Shown here piece after piece: positions 12,012 through 23,495 of a stretch of 64,000 nt of DNA. The position numbers and the translations under genes were made by a program. The notes under the pieces were generated by a model, which ran no database searches, was not told the DNA's origin, and was given only the letters and a program-made list of their open reading frames with translations. The DNA is from Gnetum montanum (taxonomy: Eukaryota > Streptophyta > Gnetopsida > Gnetales > Gnetaceae), in NCBI GenBank assembly GCA_015680685.1, contig MNCI01002798.1:239152-303151 (forward strand), written 5' to 3'. The stretch's first letter is position 1, and each line of letters begins with the position of its first letter.

Positions 12012-12367
12012 CCATCTTTAGTTTAACTTGTTAGCTATTTTTTTTTTGTCTCTATGTTGATGGTTATGATTAGCCAAAACTGCATTATGGATACTTATTC
12101 TTTGGCATCATTACTACACATTGTGGCTATAGCTATGTATGTTATGGACATTTAATATTAAATTAGGATTTTTTGTTTTATTTCTTAACTATATGCATCA
12201 ATGTTGTAAACTTTGAAAATGGCTATGTTGATGTTTTTTTCTATTATAGAATCAAATGGCTAATTGATGCGATAATAGGCTAAGTAATGAGAGATATAAT
12301 AATAAAAGGAAGCTAGTTTTAGGCCATTGTGGGCATAGGTTATATAATGTTCTTGTTGCTACATTGC
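12012..12367. other. Spacer after the H2 cargo gene
   Basis: T-rich DNA without a convincing reading frame. It leads into the 29-bp minisatellite. Confidence 0.5.
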
Positions 12368-12655
12368 TAGTTTAACATCTTAGAGAACAAGAATTCCAAT
12401 TTAAGGTCCTAATGGACCATAGTGCTAGTTTTATGTCTTAGCAGACATGAATGCTAGTTTATATTCATAGCAAACCATGCTACCAATTTTATGCCTTAGC
12501 AAGTCATGGTGCTAGTTTTATGTCTTAGTGGATAATGGTGCTAATTTTATGTCTTAGTAGATAGTGGTGTTAGGTTTAGGCCTTAGTAGGCTAGTAGTGC
12601 CAATTTTAGGCCTTAGCGGGCTAGTAGTATCAGTTTTAGGGCTTAGTGGGCAATG
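12368..12655. repeat. 29-bp minisatellite, H2 copy 1
   Basis: About ten imperfect units of 29-30 bp follow the pattern TAGTTTTATGTCTTAGTRGA plus a variable ATGGTGC end. The same unit occurs at the corresponding place in copy 2 (34697-35043). It lies between the 3' ends of two convergent genes. Confidence 0.8.
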
Positions 12656-12889
12656 TTTGAAAGAGTTGCTTTTATAACGTCTTAAAACATAAGTGAAAAT
12701 AAAGGAAGATTGTAGCAAATAACTAATGCTACAAATGAATTTAGGTTACATGCATAGGCTACATGAATAAAATAACAAAGATATTATAAATTGCAAAAGC
12801 AAAAAATAAGACTATTTGACTATCATTACATTTGGTCATAAAGGCATGTGAAGGTTAGGGTGAACTTCACTTGTGTAGTCTCCTCCTAA

Positions 12890-15800
12890 CCTTTGCAAGA
12901 TTAGGAAGTGAGTAAGGACTAATCTGCACAAGTTTGTACTCATTATCCCCTTTACTTACGATGTTGAAAGGGAGTTCATCCTATAGTGTATCACATTGCT
13001 TCTCATTGTCATCATTGGTTATCTTAAATTTTTTCCCTTCATGGCTAGGAACTTCTTCTTGAAGCTCCACTTCAAACCCCTATTCTATGCCCATGTTGTT
13101 GACAACTAGGTAAGTCGCATTATCACCATGAATGATGATTTCACCTTCCTTGTAAGGAAGGTGAATTTATTATTCGATGGATGAGGAGACAGCTTGTAAT
13201 TAAGCCAACTAAGGTCTTCCCAAGATCAGTTTAAATCCTGGTATCTCTTTCACCACCAAGAAGTTTGTGGTTGTAGGAAATTATTCTCCAACTATAAACT
13301 CTAAGGGGATAGACCCCTTGACCACAATTCTTTATTCATGGAATGACTTAACAGCGATGGTGGTCATAGGTTGTACCTGCTTAGTTAAGTCCAAGTGTTC
13401 AACAATGGTGCATGGGATGATGTTGGTGGCTACTCCATCATCAACATGCACCCAATGTATTTTAAATTGTACTATGAATATGGTTATGAATAGAGGGGCT
13501 ATGGTCACCTCGTCATTCTAGGGATTATCCTTAATTTTTCTATTGTGAAATGTTAAGGGTGCTGATTTGTCCTCCCCTGGTGAGGGAGGAATCATCACTG
13601 CATGAATGGCTTCCTCATTAGCAGGAATATCCTCACTAATAGGTATGGATGTCAACATTTTGACTAGTGGCTCCTAATGTGTGGTAGAAGTCATAATCAA
13701 GTCATATAAGCTTAAGGTTGTATTTTTGTACTTCAAGGATTTCTTAACTTGGTCCATTGCACTGAGGAAGTTTTTGTCATTGGCCATGGGCTTGTTGACC
13801 CAATTGTACTTTACTTCCTCTATATGTCCCAAAAGGCACACTTTAGTTTTAGGCTATAGCTACTATGGATCTTCTTTTTTATTTTGGTTATGAGATTTAG
13901 GATCCTCCTATGGCTTGTTGGTTGAAGGAGATGGGGCAAAGCAAGTCATAAGTATAGCCAAGATAGGAGAGGGCTTCAGTGGATCCACTTTCTTTCATAT
14001 CTTCATCTTCTTGTCTCCGTTGTTATCAAGCTTTTACTTACACCTCCTCCTTTGGTTGGTTGAAATTTTTTGGTTGTTAGTCATTGGTTATAAGGAAGAG
14101 GCAGTAGCATTGGTTGCCACAAGGGGTCATTGTGCAATTGGTTGGGCTACACCTATTTAGTTTGTATTGGGCTTGTAGACCTTGATGACAAAATATTCTT
14201 TTGGAGGTATTCGTGATGGTACCCTCACAACAAAGAGAGATCTTGAGCTATGGGAAGCTAAAGAAGCTCTTTCATTATAAAGGGATACTTGGATCATGAA
14301 AAATTCTCTCGCAGGTCTCCAATTATCATCACTATTAAATTCCAAAAGAAAATAAGGGCTATCATTAGCATTCAATGGGTCTTTACAAACCTACATTAAC
14401 TGGTTTTGTGGTTGAACTAAGTTAGAAGCATCTAAGACTAGTTCCCCCTATCTATCATCCTTTGTAGGTCATCCTTCAACACAAAGTAGAAGTTTATATC
14501 TTGACTAGGTAGTTGATGATAATGGCAAAAGCAGTCTAGCTTGAAGTATCTAGACAAGAAGAGATCATTTTTCATTGCCCAAGAGGGATCTTTGGCTATT
14601 TCACATAGTCACTTGTGTTGCTTACGAGCAGCTTTAGACATTTGTTTATGTTGCATGCACCCACTTCTTAATAGTTGATCAAGCAACTTTGATGGTTATA
14701 GTGGTAACTCAGTGTACTTAGACCTATCCTTCCTTTCAAAGTTAGGTTAGTTTGTTATTGATGTATCAATCCTAGAAGTTAATTACTAGTTACTACAATC
14801 ATTAGTAGGGGCCTTGGGCTGATTAACCTTCAACCCTTAGTTTGTGATCTTATTTTCCTTAGTCATAGTTGATACAATAGTGTTGTGTTGTTTGCTCTTT
14901 TCTTTGTCTCTTTGAGCATGTTGGTTTTTATATAAAACATAGGATCGATCCTGGCTAGCCTCTATAGCATCTTCTATGTTTTTAGTTTATGAGAATGCTT
15001 GGCTAAGAGATCATGGATCAAGGTAGAAAATTTTTGACTTGATAAAGTGATTAACTGCTCCCTTGAATATGGATAACAAGTGGTCTTTGGATGTGGGCTT
15101 TGGTATTTCATTCAGCAACTCATTCCACCACTAAATGAATTTTTTTAAAGTTTTTAAGGATCCTTGGTTGACCTTCATGAGTTGGTCAAACATTGTGTTA
15201 GGCTTCAAGTTATACTTGAAGTGGTTAACAAATTGGAATACAAATTCTTCCATAGAGGATATAGATCCTCTCTGTAATGCACAATACCAATCGAGTGTTT
15301 TCCTAGTCAAGGACATAGGGTTTGACATAGGGAAAATCCTCATGATGGTATGAGGCAATGGCTACAAGAGCAAACATTTAGATCAGAAGGTGATAAGGTG
15401 AGAATTAGGGTCACCTTCTCCATTATATTTGCTAAATTATGGAATGGGGATACCCAGAGGAAGTGTCAAGGGTGGAACTACATGATTTATGGGATTATCC
15501 TAGTAGAAGTCCATAATCTTGATGATTTATGTGGTAGAGCCTTTAAGCCTCTTCAATTCCTCTGTTAGGTCTTGGATCATTTGAAAGGCTTGATCCAAGC
15601 CTTGCCATAGCCCCATAGTTTGTGAGGTTTGTACATAAGGTTTTGGTATCTATTGTGAGGCTTGTGGATTTACTATTGGTTGCATGACAAAACTAAAAGG
15701 TTGTGTTAAGGTTGTGGCTTGTGGGCCAAACAAAGAAAAATATGTTTCTGCTAGTAGTTGAGGCACAAATAGGATAAATGTAGTGTGTGATCCTTTTGTT

Positions 15801-16514
15801 GTAGGGGGTCTCATGGTGGATCCCCATGTGAGTAGTTATCAAATTCATGATGGTAAAACCCACCATTGATGGTTTTCTATTTAGTGTCTATGTTGAAAAT
15901 GGTATTGACATGTTATGATTTGTTGTTTGTGGCATTGACTAAGTGTGATGTGTTGCTATAATTGGTGTGGGATATGCTATTTTAGGGCATGAAGGAGTGG
16001 AAGATAGTGGCACCATGCCCATGCAGAAAACAAAAGCATTAAGGGAAGGTTCTATGACATTGGGGGATATTTGGTTGAATAGACCTCCAAGGATATTCTT
16101 AGGCTTAGATTCTACCCTGAATTCATCCTCATGTTTTTCCCTAAAGGTAGGCTGGTCATCTTCCTCCTCTACAAAAATAAATTGGCCTAGGATGCTAGAA
16201 TAGATGTCATTTAGAGGAATTTCTTCATACAGGGAAGGGATGTATCCTTTTCCACCCCTATGTATAAGCTCAAACTCCCTCTTGGCTTCAGCTTTAATTT
16301 GAGAAATTAGCATGCCCTCCTATATTTTAGCACAAATGAAGTTATAACGATCTTCATTAATGGCTACAAAATTAGGACTCTTCCCTCTAACTCTCAAAGA
16401 TCACCTACACTCAATCACTACAAGGTCTTTGGGATCATAGACCCTCATGACTTATTGGTTACGATCTTCACTGCTAAAGGTGAAGGAAAATTTGGTGGAT
16501 TTTCAAAAAGGCAT
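12890..16514 (-). pseudogene. H2 gag-protease, copy 1
   Basis: Minus-strand Ty3/gypsy-type polyprotein. It probably starts at ATG 16514-16512, because both copies begin with a short segment leading to MRVYDPKD. The N-terminal region contains AKREFELIHRGGKGYIPS (about 16280). The gag core is clear at 15131-15358: LDWYCALQRGSISSMEEFVF, then FVNHFKYNLKP and DQLMKVNQGSLKTLKKFI. The protease end is seen near 13210-13260 as LILGRPWLA, followed by IHLPYKEGEIIIHGDNATY. The frame shifts repeatedly and has many stops. No reverse transcriptase follows: the sequence beyond about 12890 is the minisatellite and then the oppositely directed cargo gene. Copy 2 has the same layout. Confidence 0.7.
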
Positions 16515-17272
16515 GGTTACAAAGCTAATAATTTCTTAAGAATAGGCTATAAACGTTAACATAGGAGTAAATTCTAGTGAATGGAATTCAAAATTCTTAG
16601 AGGAAATGAAAATGGCTAAAAAATGGATATACTTACTATAATTAGTAAGTGGGGGATAAGGGGTACCAAAAATAGAATATTGGCAATGTTGGCTTTAAAC
16701 CTCCCCCAAGTTGGCTTCCCAAGAGCCTCTGCATTGGGTATGGTATTGGGGAATAAAGGGGGGGTGAGATAATGGACATATCACACCTTCCTATTCCAAT
16801 GTTGGAGAGAGGGGAAAAAGTTTGAAGACCAAAATGGAAACTTGGCAATTTCAAAAGATGGTTTTGGCAGGTTTCCAACTTTCACAAAAAAGGGAAAAAT
16901 TTGTCTTGGTTGGTATGGAAACCAACGTTGGTTTAGTGACTAATATTATGTCAAAAAAATTAAATGTTTACCAAGGCTTACATGTTGGATTTGCTCTAGG
17001 AATTCACAATAGATGTTGTAAAATTCTAGCATCCAAACCACCTAGAGCTTTCGCACTAAGGTTTCTGCCATAAGGGAGGTAAAGATAGTGTTAGATTCCT
17101 TTAGAGTTTTGGCTAGAAAATGTCTTGTAACTTGTAAAAAAAGCAGATCTAGTTATAAAATTGATTTCAAAATTTACTAACGCTAGCCTCCCAAATAGTT
17201 CCATGCTAGGTATTATATAGTGAAAGAAGGGGGATGAGATGATGGGAATCTCACACCTCCTACCTCAATGTT
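16515..17272 (-). other. H2 copy 1 leader, part before element A
   Basis: Untranslated leader between gag and the 5' LTR. It is collinear with 38982-39610 of copy 2 and contains repeated short modules (TAGTAAGTGGGGGATAAG, CTCACACCTT..CAATGTTGG). Small open frames at 16642-16878 and 16822-17073 are not conserved as frames in copy 2, so I do not call them. Confidence 0.6.
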
Positions 17273-18267
17273 TGATGAGTGGCGAGGTACCCCTACACTC
17301 AACCATACGAAATGAGCATAGCACACATGATCCGGTCGAACTCCGTAGACTAAATGCCTACACACCCCATGAAACACTTGGGGTTAATCATTCGTTGTCT
17401 TCCCAGACATACTTGTGTTTGTCACGGTGTATGGTTAAGTAAGTTCGAGGTATATGATTTTTATATCCTTTAAGGTTTTTCTCCTATGCTATCAAGGTGA
17501 AGGGTTGAGAGAACTAACTAACTCTAACTAATGACTAATTCTAAATTAACTAGCATCAGCATTTTTTCCCACTTACCATACACACCCTGAACTATGCAAC
17601 CGCGACTACAAAATGCTAATCATTACTAGGATCACCACACATAATGCACATGCTCGAAGTGGTCATACTGAGGCACTTAACTAGCCTAAGCGTAATGAGG
17701 AACAAATTCCTTGACTATCCATACACATCCTTATATGCTCGTAATCAAGTCGTACTCATTCCACATTCTAGGAGTTGAGGGTGAGAGAATCTAATCGCGA
17801 TGAGCAGCCGATTCCTTGATTAGCCGTACACATTCGTAAATGCTCGTAATCAAGTCATACTCATGCCGCGCTACTATAGGGTAATAAATAATAGGTAGGA
17901 AATAACATGTAATAAATAACAAGTAATAAATCCTATTCCATGCACTGCAAGGTTTATCCACAAAGCTTGTATTTATTGTCGTACACAACTTGCGTTAAGG
18001 TATAATGTTGCTCAAATAAAGATCCGATCACTTGGGGACTCCTACTGTGGGCACATGGAAAATATTCTATCTCTGGAGTGATAAATCTGCCAGAGTTTCC
18101 CTACTTTTAGCTTACAATAGGAAATAAGGGGAGTGCCACCTCTTATTTATAGATTTGGCGATGGACCGCGATATCGTGTACGCGACATCGCAGGGGACGA
18201 CACGATATCACGTACGCGATATTGCATGGTATGCGATATCATGGCTCATGCGAATCGCATCTCATCA
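17273..18267 (-). repeat. 3' LTR of element A
   Basis: This 995-bp LTR has TGATGAG and CTCATCA ends on both readings. On the minus strand it has a GATATC palindrome array (about 18168-18240) just upstream of a TATA box (18142-18151). It also has an internal duplication of a segment containing CTCGTAATCAAGTC (about 17700-17865) and the conserved GGGGTACCTCGCCACTCATC end. Confidence 0.9.
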
Positions 18268-18283
18268 TACCCCCATGACTGAA
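18268..18283 (-). other. Polypurine tract of A
   Basis: On the minus strand TTCAGTCATGGGGGTA abuts the 3' LTR, identical to the tract of B. Confidence 0.75.
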
Positions 18284-18405
18284 TAAAAACTCATCCTTGA
18301 GTTCCTTACAATAATATTGGGAAGGTATGGAATTATTGAGGGAAATGGAACTAATGGGATGACATGTGAACGGATCATCATTACAAGACTTGACAAAACT
18401 AGTGT

Positions 18406-18726
18406 TCATGACAACAAGGATGAACACCTTATTACAATGACATTAGGCCTTAGTTGGCAGCTGAGAAAGAGAGAGAGAGAGAAGTGTTGCTATTGCCAAC
18501 ACCAAGATTGCACCTTTGTTGTCCATCCATAAGCACACCATCGATCTTGCTCCTTGCATAGCTGCTTTAGTGCTGCTCCATTCCAAGTGTTTGCTCCAAA
18601 TCCAATTCCGTTGTTGTATGATTGCCATTTGCACACACAACACAATCGTATATTAGCAAGGGTAAATGAATTATCATGTAATTGATACCTTGCTTCTATG
18701 TAAGTTCATTGGCTAAGTTGTGGTAT
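18406..18726 (-). pseudogene. Possible ORF3 of element A
   Basis: A frame of 107 codons matching B 56153-56455. It contains TYIEARYQLHDNSFTLANIR, then LKQLCKEQDRW and YGWTTKVQSW. The start codon reads ATA, and two in-frame stops (TGA for TGG, TAG for CAG) break it. Conservation in A and B suggests it was once translated, but another frame over the same DNA is open in both elements (18443-18643 here). The coding status is therefore uncertain. It is Trp/Gln-rich with no recognised domain. Confidence 0.35.
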
Positions 18727-19120
18727 GGCTGATATGGATTGGGAGATGTATTAATGATGACTACCGAAGGTGCAAGGGTTAGGAAGAACATCAAAAAATT
18801 CTGGGCTAGGAGAAAATCAAAAAAATTGAGCCCCATACCCCCATGACTAATCGCAAACCTCTAGTAGTGTTAGAATGGAGAAAGAAAAGGAGTAAGAAAG
18901 ATAGATAAAAAGGGACAACTAAAAACAACAGTGAAATGGATGTCAAGATGGTAATGAACAAAATAAAATTAATTACAAAATGTTAAGGGAAAGAATTTAA
19001 CTAATGCCCCAAATAGAAATGTCAGTGGGTCCTCCCCAAAGTAGGCTCATGCCTTTAATGCCCTGACAAACCCACATTAAAAGAGTCTGTAGGCTCTGGG
19101 AATGTCATCTGGAACAAGAG
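18727..19120 (-). other. Region between ORF2 and ORF3 of A
   Basis: No gene seen. It contains an internal copy of the polypurine motif (AGTCATGGGGG on the minus strand, 18838-18848) and is collinear with B 55758-56152. Confidence 0.5.
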
Positions 19121-19492
19121 TTAAAGTCTTAACAACAAAAATTTACCAAAAAGAAAACAATGCATCAACCAAAATATATATACTAATGATACAACTGGAA
19201 ATGAGGTGGGTAATGGAGAGAAGGATGGAAAGAAGAAAATGGAATCGAATCCCAAAAATAAGGTGGTGTACAGCCCCTTGTGTGTTTCATGATTAATGTG
19301 ACTTAGCAAATCCCATTCCAAGTTCGGCCTCAAACCAACCACATCCAGTGACTTCGCATCAATGCATTTGACCAAACCATCCACTTGGATAACAAGGATG
19401 CATCTCCAAAGAGCCACCGCCATTCTGACGAAACAAATGAGAGAATGAGAAGCGAGAAGGGCCTTAGGTAGAGGGAACACTTTTGGTTTCAT
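19121..19492 (-). CDS. ORF2 of element A, conserved 123-residue protein
   Basis: An intact minus-strand frame from ATG 19492-19490 to TAA 19121. It starts MKPKVFPLPKALLASHSL. A middle part contains CIDAKSLDVVGLRPNLEWD and ETHKGLYTTLFLGF. The C-terminal third is strongly hydrophobic (FPVVSLVYIFWLMHCFLFG), probably a membrane segment. An in-frame TAG 33 bp upstream of the ATG is shared with B and limits the start. B has the same ORF at the same length (55386-55757) with no indel in 372 bp. By hand I count about 19 synonymous and 27 amino-acid-changing codon differences, which hints at weak past selection. It lies where pol would be. I do not recognise the family. It could also be non-coding sequence that is open by chance in A. 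Confidence 0.5.
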   Translation of the reverse strand: MKPKVFPLPKALLASHSLICFVRMAVALWRCILVIQVDGLVKCIDAKSLDVVGLRPNLEWDLLSHINHETHKGLYTTLFLGFDSIFFFPSFSPLPTSFPVVSLVYIFWLMHCFLFGKFLLLRL

Positions 19493-19770
19493 AACCAATG
19501 CTTGTAGCCCAAGGTTATTCGTCTAAGGGGTGTGCTTTGAATTCTCACCTTTTTTTCCTTTCTCTTTTTTTTTTGTGTTTTTATGCGTGAGAACCACACC
19601 ATCAAAGACTTGATTATTTTTATTTTCTCAGCTTCTAATAATTGGGTAACATTGGAACGGTGAGAAAAACTCAAAAGGAAAACATCCAAGCATCCAAGAG
19701 AACGGCCAACATAAAAGCATCAAGTTCCCTTGAAGTCACACCCTTTTCAATCCTTGAGTCCTTTCTTAGT
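19488..19770 (-). promoter_or_regulatory. Conserved block upstream of ORF2, element A
   Basis: This block is shared with B (55140-55385) and, more weakly, with the diverged element C (44870-45147). The best part reads GAATTC AAAGCACACCCCTTAGAC on the minus strand, then GGGCTACAAGCA, directly before the ORF2 start. A second conserved part contains GGTGTGGTTCTCACGCA. It does not encode protein. It may be a leader, promoter or RNA structure. Confidence 0.45.
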
Positions 19771-19797
19771 TTGAGAAATACCTGGTCACTGATTCAT

Positions 19798-19893
19798 TTA
19801 AGTTCTTATTAGAAGGGGATTATACATTTCCAAGCCGAGAGAGACCATAGAAACTGGTGGATGGATGGATGAAGTGGTCTCATTGCCTGCCAT
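19798..19893 (-). other. Conserved micro-ORF, element A
   Basis: 31 codons starting MAGNETTSSIHPPVSMVSLG. B has the same frame at 54991-55098 with only two residue differences in the shared part. The local conservation is higher than in the rest of the element, but a peptide this short is not proof of coding. Confidence 0.3.
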
Positions 19894-20039
19894 ATCAAAA
19901 GTAACATACCTTAGTATCAACATTGTGACTTAAAGGTAAAAACCAAACGTTAGAAATCAATATGAAAATAGTTCATACCATCATTTTGAACACTTATTAT
20001 GTGACAAACTTACAAGGTGGATCACACAAACACACACAA

Positions 20040-20195
20040 AAAATGGAAAAAGTATAACGATGTTGTAAAACAAAAACTAGAAAAGTTAAAGAAAGTTGTA
20101 AAAAAAAAACTAGAAAAGTTAAAGAAATTTGTAAAACAAAAATGTGTAAGATAAAAAACGTTGTAAAACAAAAACATGTAAAACAAAAATCAAAA
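20040..20195 (-). repeat. AT-rich 33-bp minisatellite, element A
   Basis: Imperfect units of the type TTTTGTTTTACAAATTTCTT plus TAACTTTTCTAA (minus strand), just downstream of the gag-pro stop. The same array is in B (54680-54850). Confidence 0.7.
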
Positions 20196-20484
20196 AAGAA
20201 CTGAGGGCCCCATATGATCAGCATAGGTGGCCATCTCCCCCATGACTGAGTGGAAAGGAAGAGATCCGAAATAATGAGTGCCTATTTGAATTTCGTAGAA
20301 GTGCCCAACTTCTCCCAACTGATGTTCTTAAGTTGTGGGGTGGAAGTTGGTGACATTCATATTTCAATGTGTCTATGCCTTCATTGTTGGCATGGTCTTT
20401 CTCCTTAGTTCGTTCTATGCATATTTTTCTGCTCCTTCTAGTAGCTATCAAGCACAGGGTGTCTACTACTTGTGTGGTTGCTAC

Positions 20485-23350
20485 TTACAAGCATCTTTGT
20501 TGCAAAGTTTCAAGGGCACACCTATTACATGGAGACATTTCTTCCATGTCATAGCCCGATGAATCACTGTATGTGATGCATGGAACTTTCCTCTTCTCGA
20601 TCTTTCCACAAATGTTTATCTTAGAGATTTCCAAGGAAAGATCATGAATCCTAAGGCATGCGTCTACTGTACTTAGCCATGCCCTTCCCATTATAATTGG
20701 GAAGTCCCCTTCATTATTGTTAACTTCAATCATTAGAAAATTAGCTGGGTAAGACCAACCACACATAGTAGTAATGATGTCCTCCACCAATCTCAAGGGA
20801 ATGGTGATGGACTGGTCTACCAGCTCTAGTTGGAAGTTTCTCTTCTTAAGTTGTGGCAGGGTCCAGGCATGATACATCTCTCATGAAATTAAGTTAACTC
20901 CAGAACCTGAGTCAAGAAGAGCCCTATGTGGTTTATTTCTGGTGATTTTTAAATAGATTAAGGGACTCCCAGGGTCAGTTAATTTCCTGGGAAGGTGGCC
21001 TACCTTGATCCAATCAGTTACGGTATGCGTTAACATAACCGTATGCGTTAAGCTTTGATTTTGAATAGAAGGGTGCTCCAAAGTGTTAGATGGTGGAGGA
21101 GTGTACATGGGCCCAACCACTTGTTGTTGAGAAAGTTTGTCTAGGCTTTTGGTTTTGAAGAAAGTTCTTCTCTTTTTACAGTTTTCAAAACCAGCAGCGG
21201 GTTGAATATTTACAACTCTCACAGTGTGACATTGCTACGATTGAGGAGGAAGTTCCCCTTGCATTGTTGGAGCAAGAGGTGTTATGGGAACTACTACTAG
21301 TGTGGGTATGGATTTGGAGGATGGTGTGGGTATGGAGTCTCCCTCGGAGGAGAAGGAGTCCTTCTGAAGTACTCCTGAACTTGGTAGTAATGGTGGGAAG
21401 TTGAGTGACTCATAGAGTCACTTGGAGAAATCAGCTGCTACACATAATATCCATAAGGGTCAAGCTGCCAGTAAGGGTACTGATGTTTTAGCGATGGCAT
21501 CCCCCATGACTATGGGTGTTTCCACTACTGATGTTGTCCAATGGGTTGTGGTGGATTTCCACTTGGATAATATGTTAGTGGTTGGTGGAACTGCCTTGGG
21601 TTACCTTGTGGATAAGGTAACCTTTGGGGTATTTGCCGTTGGTTGAGTCTTGGATTAAGTGCATACACCCCAGACTCCTGTAGATGTGAGATGATGGGGC
21701 AACATCCCTTAGGATGGTCATAGTGGTAGATCTCACATCCACCATCATCGTCTGTGTCTGATTCCACAACCACATCGGAGTTAGTGATTTTCCCCTTACC
21801 CTTGTTATGTGCAAGGCCTAAATCTCTCCACTTTGTCTTACCTTTGTTACTACCTTTTTCAACCTTAGAATCTTCTAAAATTTTTAAGACAATTTCAATT
21901 TTAGAGTCTAAGAAACTCCATATGTCATCTACCTTAGCCGCTATTTCTGTTGTGAGGTTTTGAAGCAGCAAGGTCTTTCTATTCACCAACTCTTCAATTG
22001 GTGACTCATCCTCTTCATCACAAAATTTCACTCCCTTCTTTCGAAGAGAGGGGTCACGGTTGTACTCTTTCACACTTTCCCTTTTTCGTAGCTCATCTTC
22101 TTTTTTTGCTACTTTCTCCAATAAGAGATGCACTTCATGGGCTCTAAGTTGTGAGAGTCTCCCTTGGGCATAAGTCCCAAGGGTTCTTCTCATTTCATGC
22201 CTTAGCCCATCCACGATGTGGCAAAGTTGATCCTGCTCAATGTATCCATGGCCTGGGCAATTATGTAAGAATGTGTAGTAGCAGGCCATGGTAGCATCCA
22301 AGGGTTCATATGTACCTTATTTCTAGCCTTGGATCTGCTTATGCAAATTGGACACTCTAGAGTATGTCTAATACTTATCGTTGAATAGTTCTAGCATCGT
22401 ACTCCACCTCCTGATGGTTTCCAGTTCCAAGGAGCAGTACCAACTCTCTACTTCTTTGGTGAGTGTCATTGGGAATAACTTAAGTTTTTGCCACTCATTT
22501 TCTATATTCTACAAGGCACAGGAATTGTGGAATGCCTGTAAATGATTTTGCAGATCAGCATTGTATCCCCCTTCAAATCATGGGATATTGCTCATGTCTA
22601 AACGTTTGATCCTACTATCTTTTAAATGCCTTGTGGGAATCCTAACTGCCTCTATTATGTCAAGCATACTTTGGGTTGTGAGTAGGGGCTCATCATGATC
22701 ATCTCTTTCATGACACCTATGATGCCTACATTGTTCCCTACTCTTCCTACGTCCTTGCCCTTGTCCTCTCTCTCGACTTTCCTGTCGAGGTCTCTCATTT
22801 TGTCTACCTTTATCCTCTCTGTTATGTTCATGATGGTTATGCCCAGATGTGGAAGGAGAGGGTGAGTGATGTGAAGAAGGGAAAGAAGAAGGGGAACCAT
22901 CTTCATGACGATGTTTCTTACCTTCTCTTCGATTACTACGGCCCTGATCATGGTGACGATCTAAATGCTCATCCTTAGCATGAGTGGTTGTTCCCTCTGT
23001 GAACAGTTGGTATTCACGAGCATCAAAACCATGATTATGTATCATTGATTGNNNNNNNNNNNNNNNNNNNNNNNNNNNNNNNNNNNNNNNNNNNNNNNNN
23101 NNNNNNNNNNNNNNNNNNNNNNNNNNNNNNNNNNNNNNNNNNNNNNNNNNNNNNNNNNNNNNNNNNNNNNNNNNNNNNNNNNNNNNNNNNNNNNNNNNNN
23201 NNNNNNNNNNNNNNNNNNNNNNNNNNNNNNNNNNNNNNNNNNNNNNNNNNNNNNNNNNNNNNNNNNNNNNNNNNNNNNNNNNNNNNNNNNNNNNNNNNNN
23301 NNNNNNNNNNNNNNNNNNNNNNNNNNNNTGCTCTTATGAGAAGAAGGAAT
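20485..23350 (-). pseudogene. gag-protease of element A
   Basis: Minus strand. The position of B's start codon reads ATT here (23350-23348). Order: N-terminal part (mostly in the assembly gap), Arg/His/Asp-rich basic region (22655-22951), retrotransposon-gag core (about 22200-22560; NLQNHLQAFH, CPGHGYIEQDQLCHIVDGL), charged linker, zinc-knuckle remnant (CEIYHYDHPKGCCP, one Cys lost), Pro/Tyr/Gln-rich tail, then a retropepsin with ALLDSGSGVNLIS (intact DSG, about 20890) and PIIMGRAWLSTV (about 20690). Nonsense codons include one at 22578-22580 shared with B. A 7-bp deletion near 21290 relative to B shifts the frame. The protease frame 20485-21222 has one stop only. No pol follows. Confidence 0.85.
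23052..23328. other. Assembly gap (277 N)
   Basis: A run of N inside gag of element A. The matching interval in B is about 477 bp (51346-51822), so either the gap is undersized or A carries a deletion. Open frames reported across the N run are artefacts. Confidence 0.95.
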
Positions 23351-23476
23351 TTTGATTTATTAGTGTGCTAATCTCACCGTTATAAAATTTTTTATCTTGA
23401 TTAACCTGAAGGTTCGTTTAGGCTCCCAATGATGTGAGTGATATCCTTATGTTCTATTCAGTGCACAAACACTTAG

Positions 23477-23494
23477 TCCCCAACAACGGTGCCA
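23477..23494 (-). other. Primer binding site of A (tRNA-Asp-like)
   Basis: On the minus strand TGGCACCGTTGTTGGGGA follows the LTR after one base. It differs from the tRNA-Asp complement TGGCGCCGTTGCCGGGGA at three positions, all of C/T or G/A type. Confidence 0.75.
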
Positions 23495-23495
23495 A

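Noticed and set aside
18443-18643. 66-residue ORF in element A as the main conserved frame
   Set aside because: Its B counterpart has many amino-acid-changing differences. The other frame over the same bases aligns about as well, so I kept only a low-confidence ORF3 call.
23045-23371. Open frames of 96-108 residues
   Set aside because: They consist of N bases of the assembly gap.
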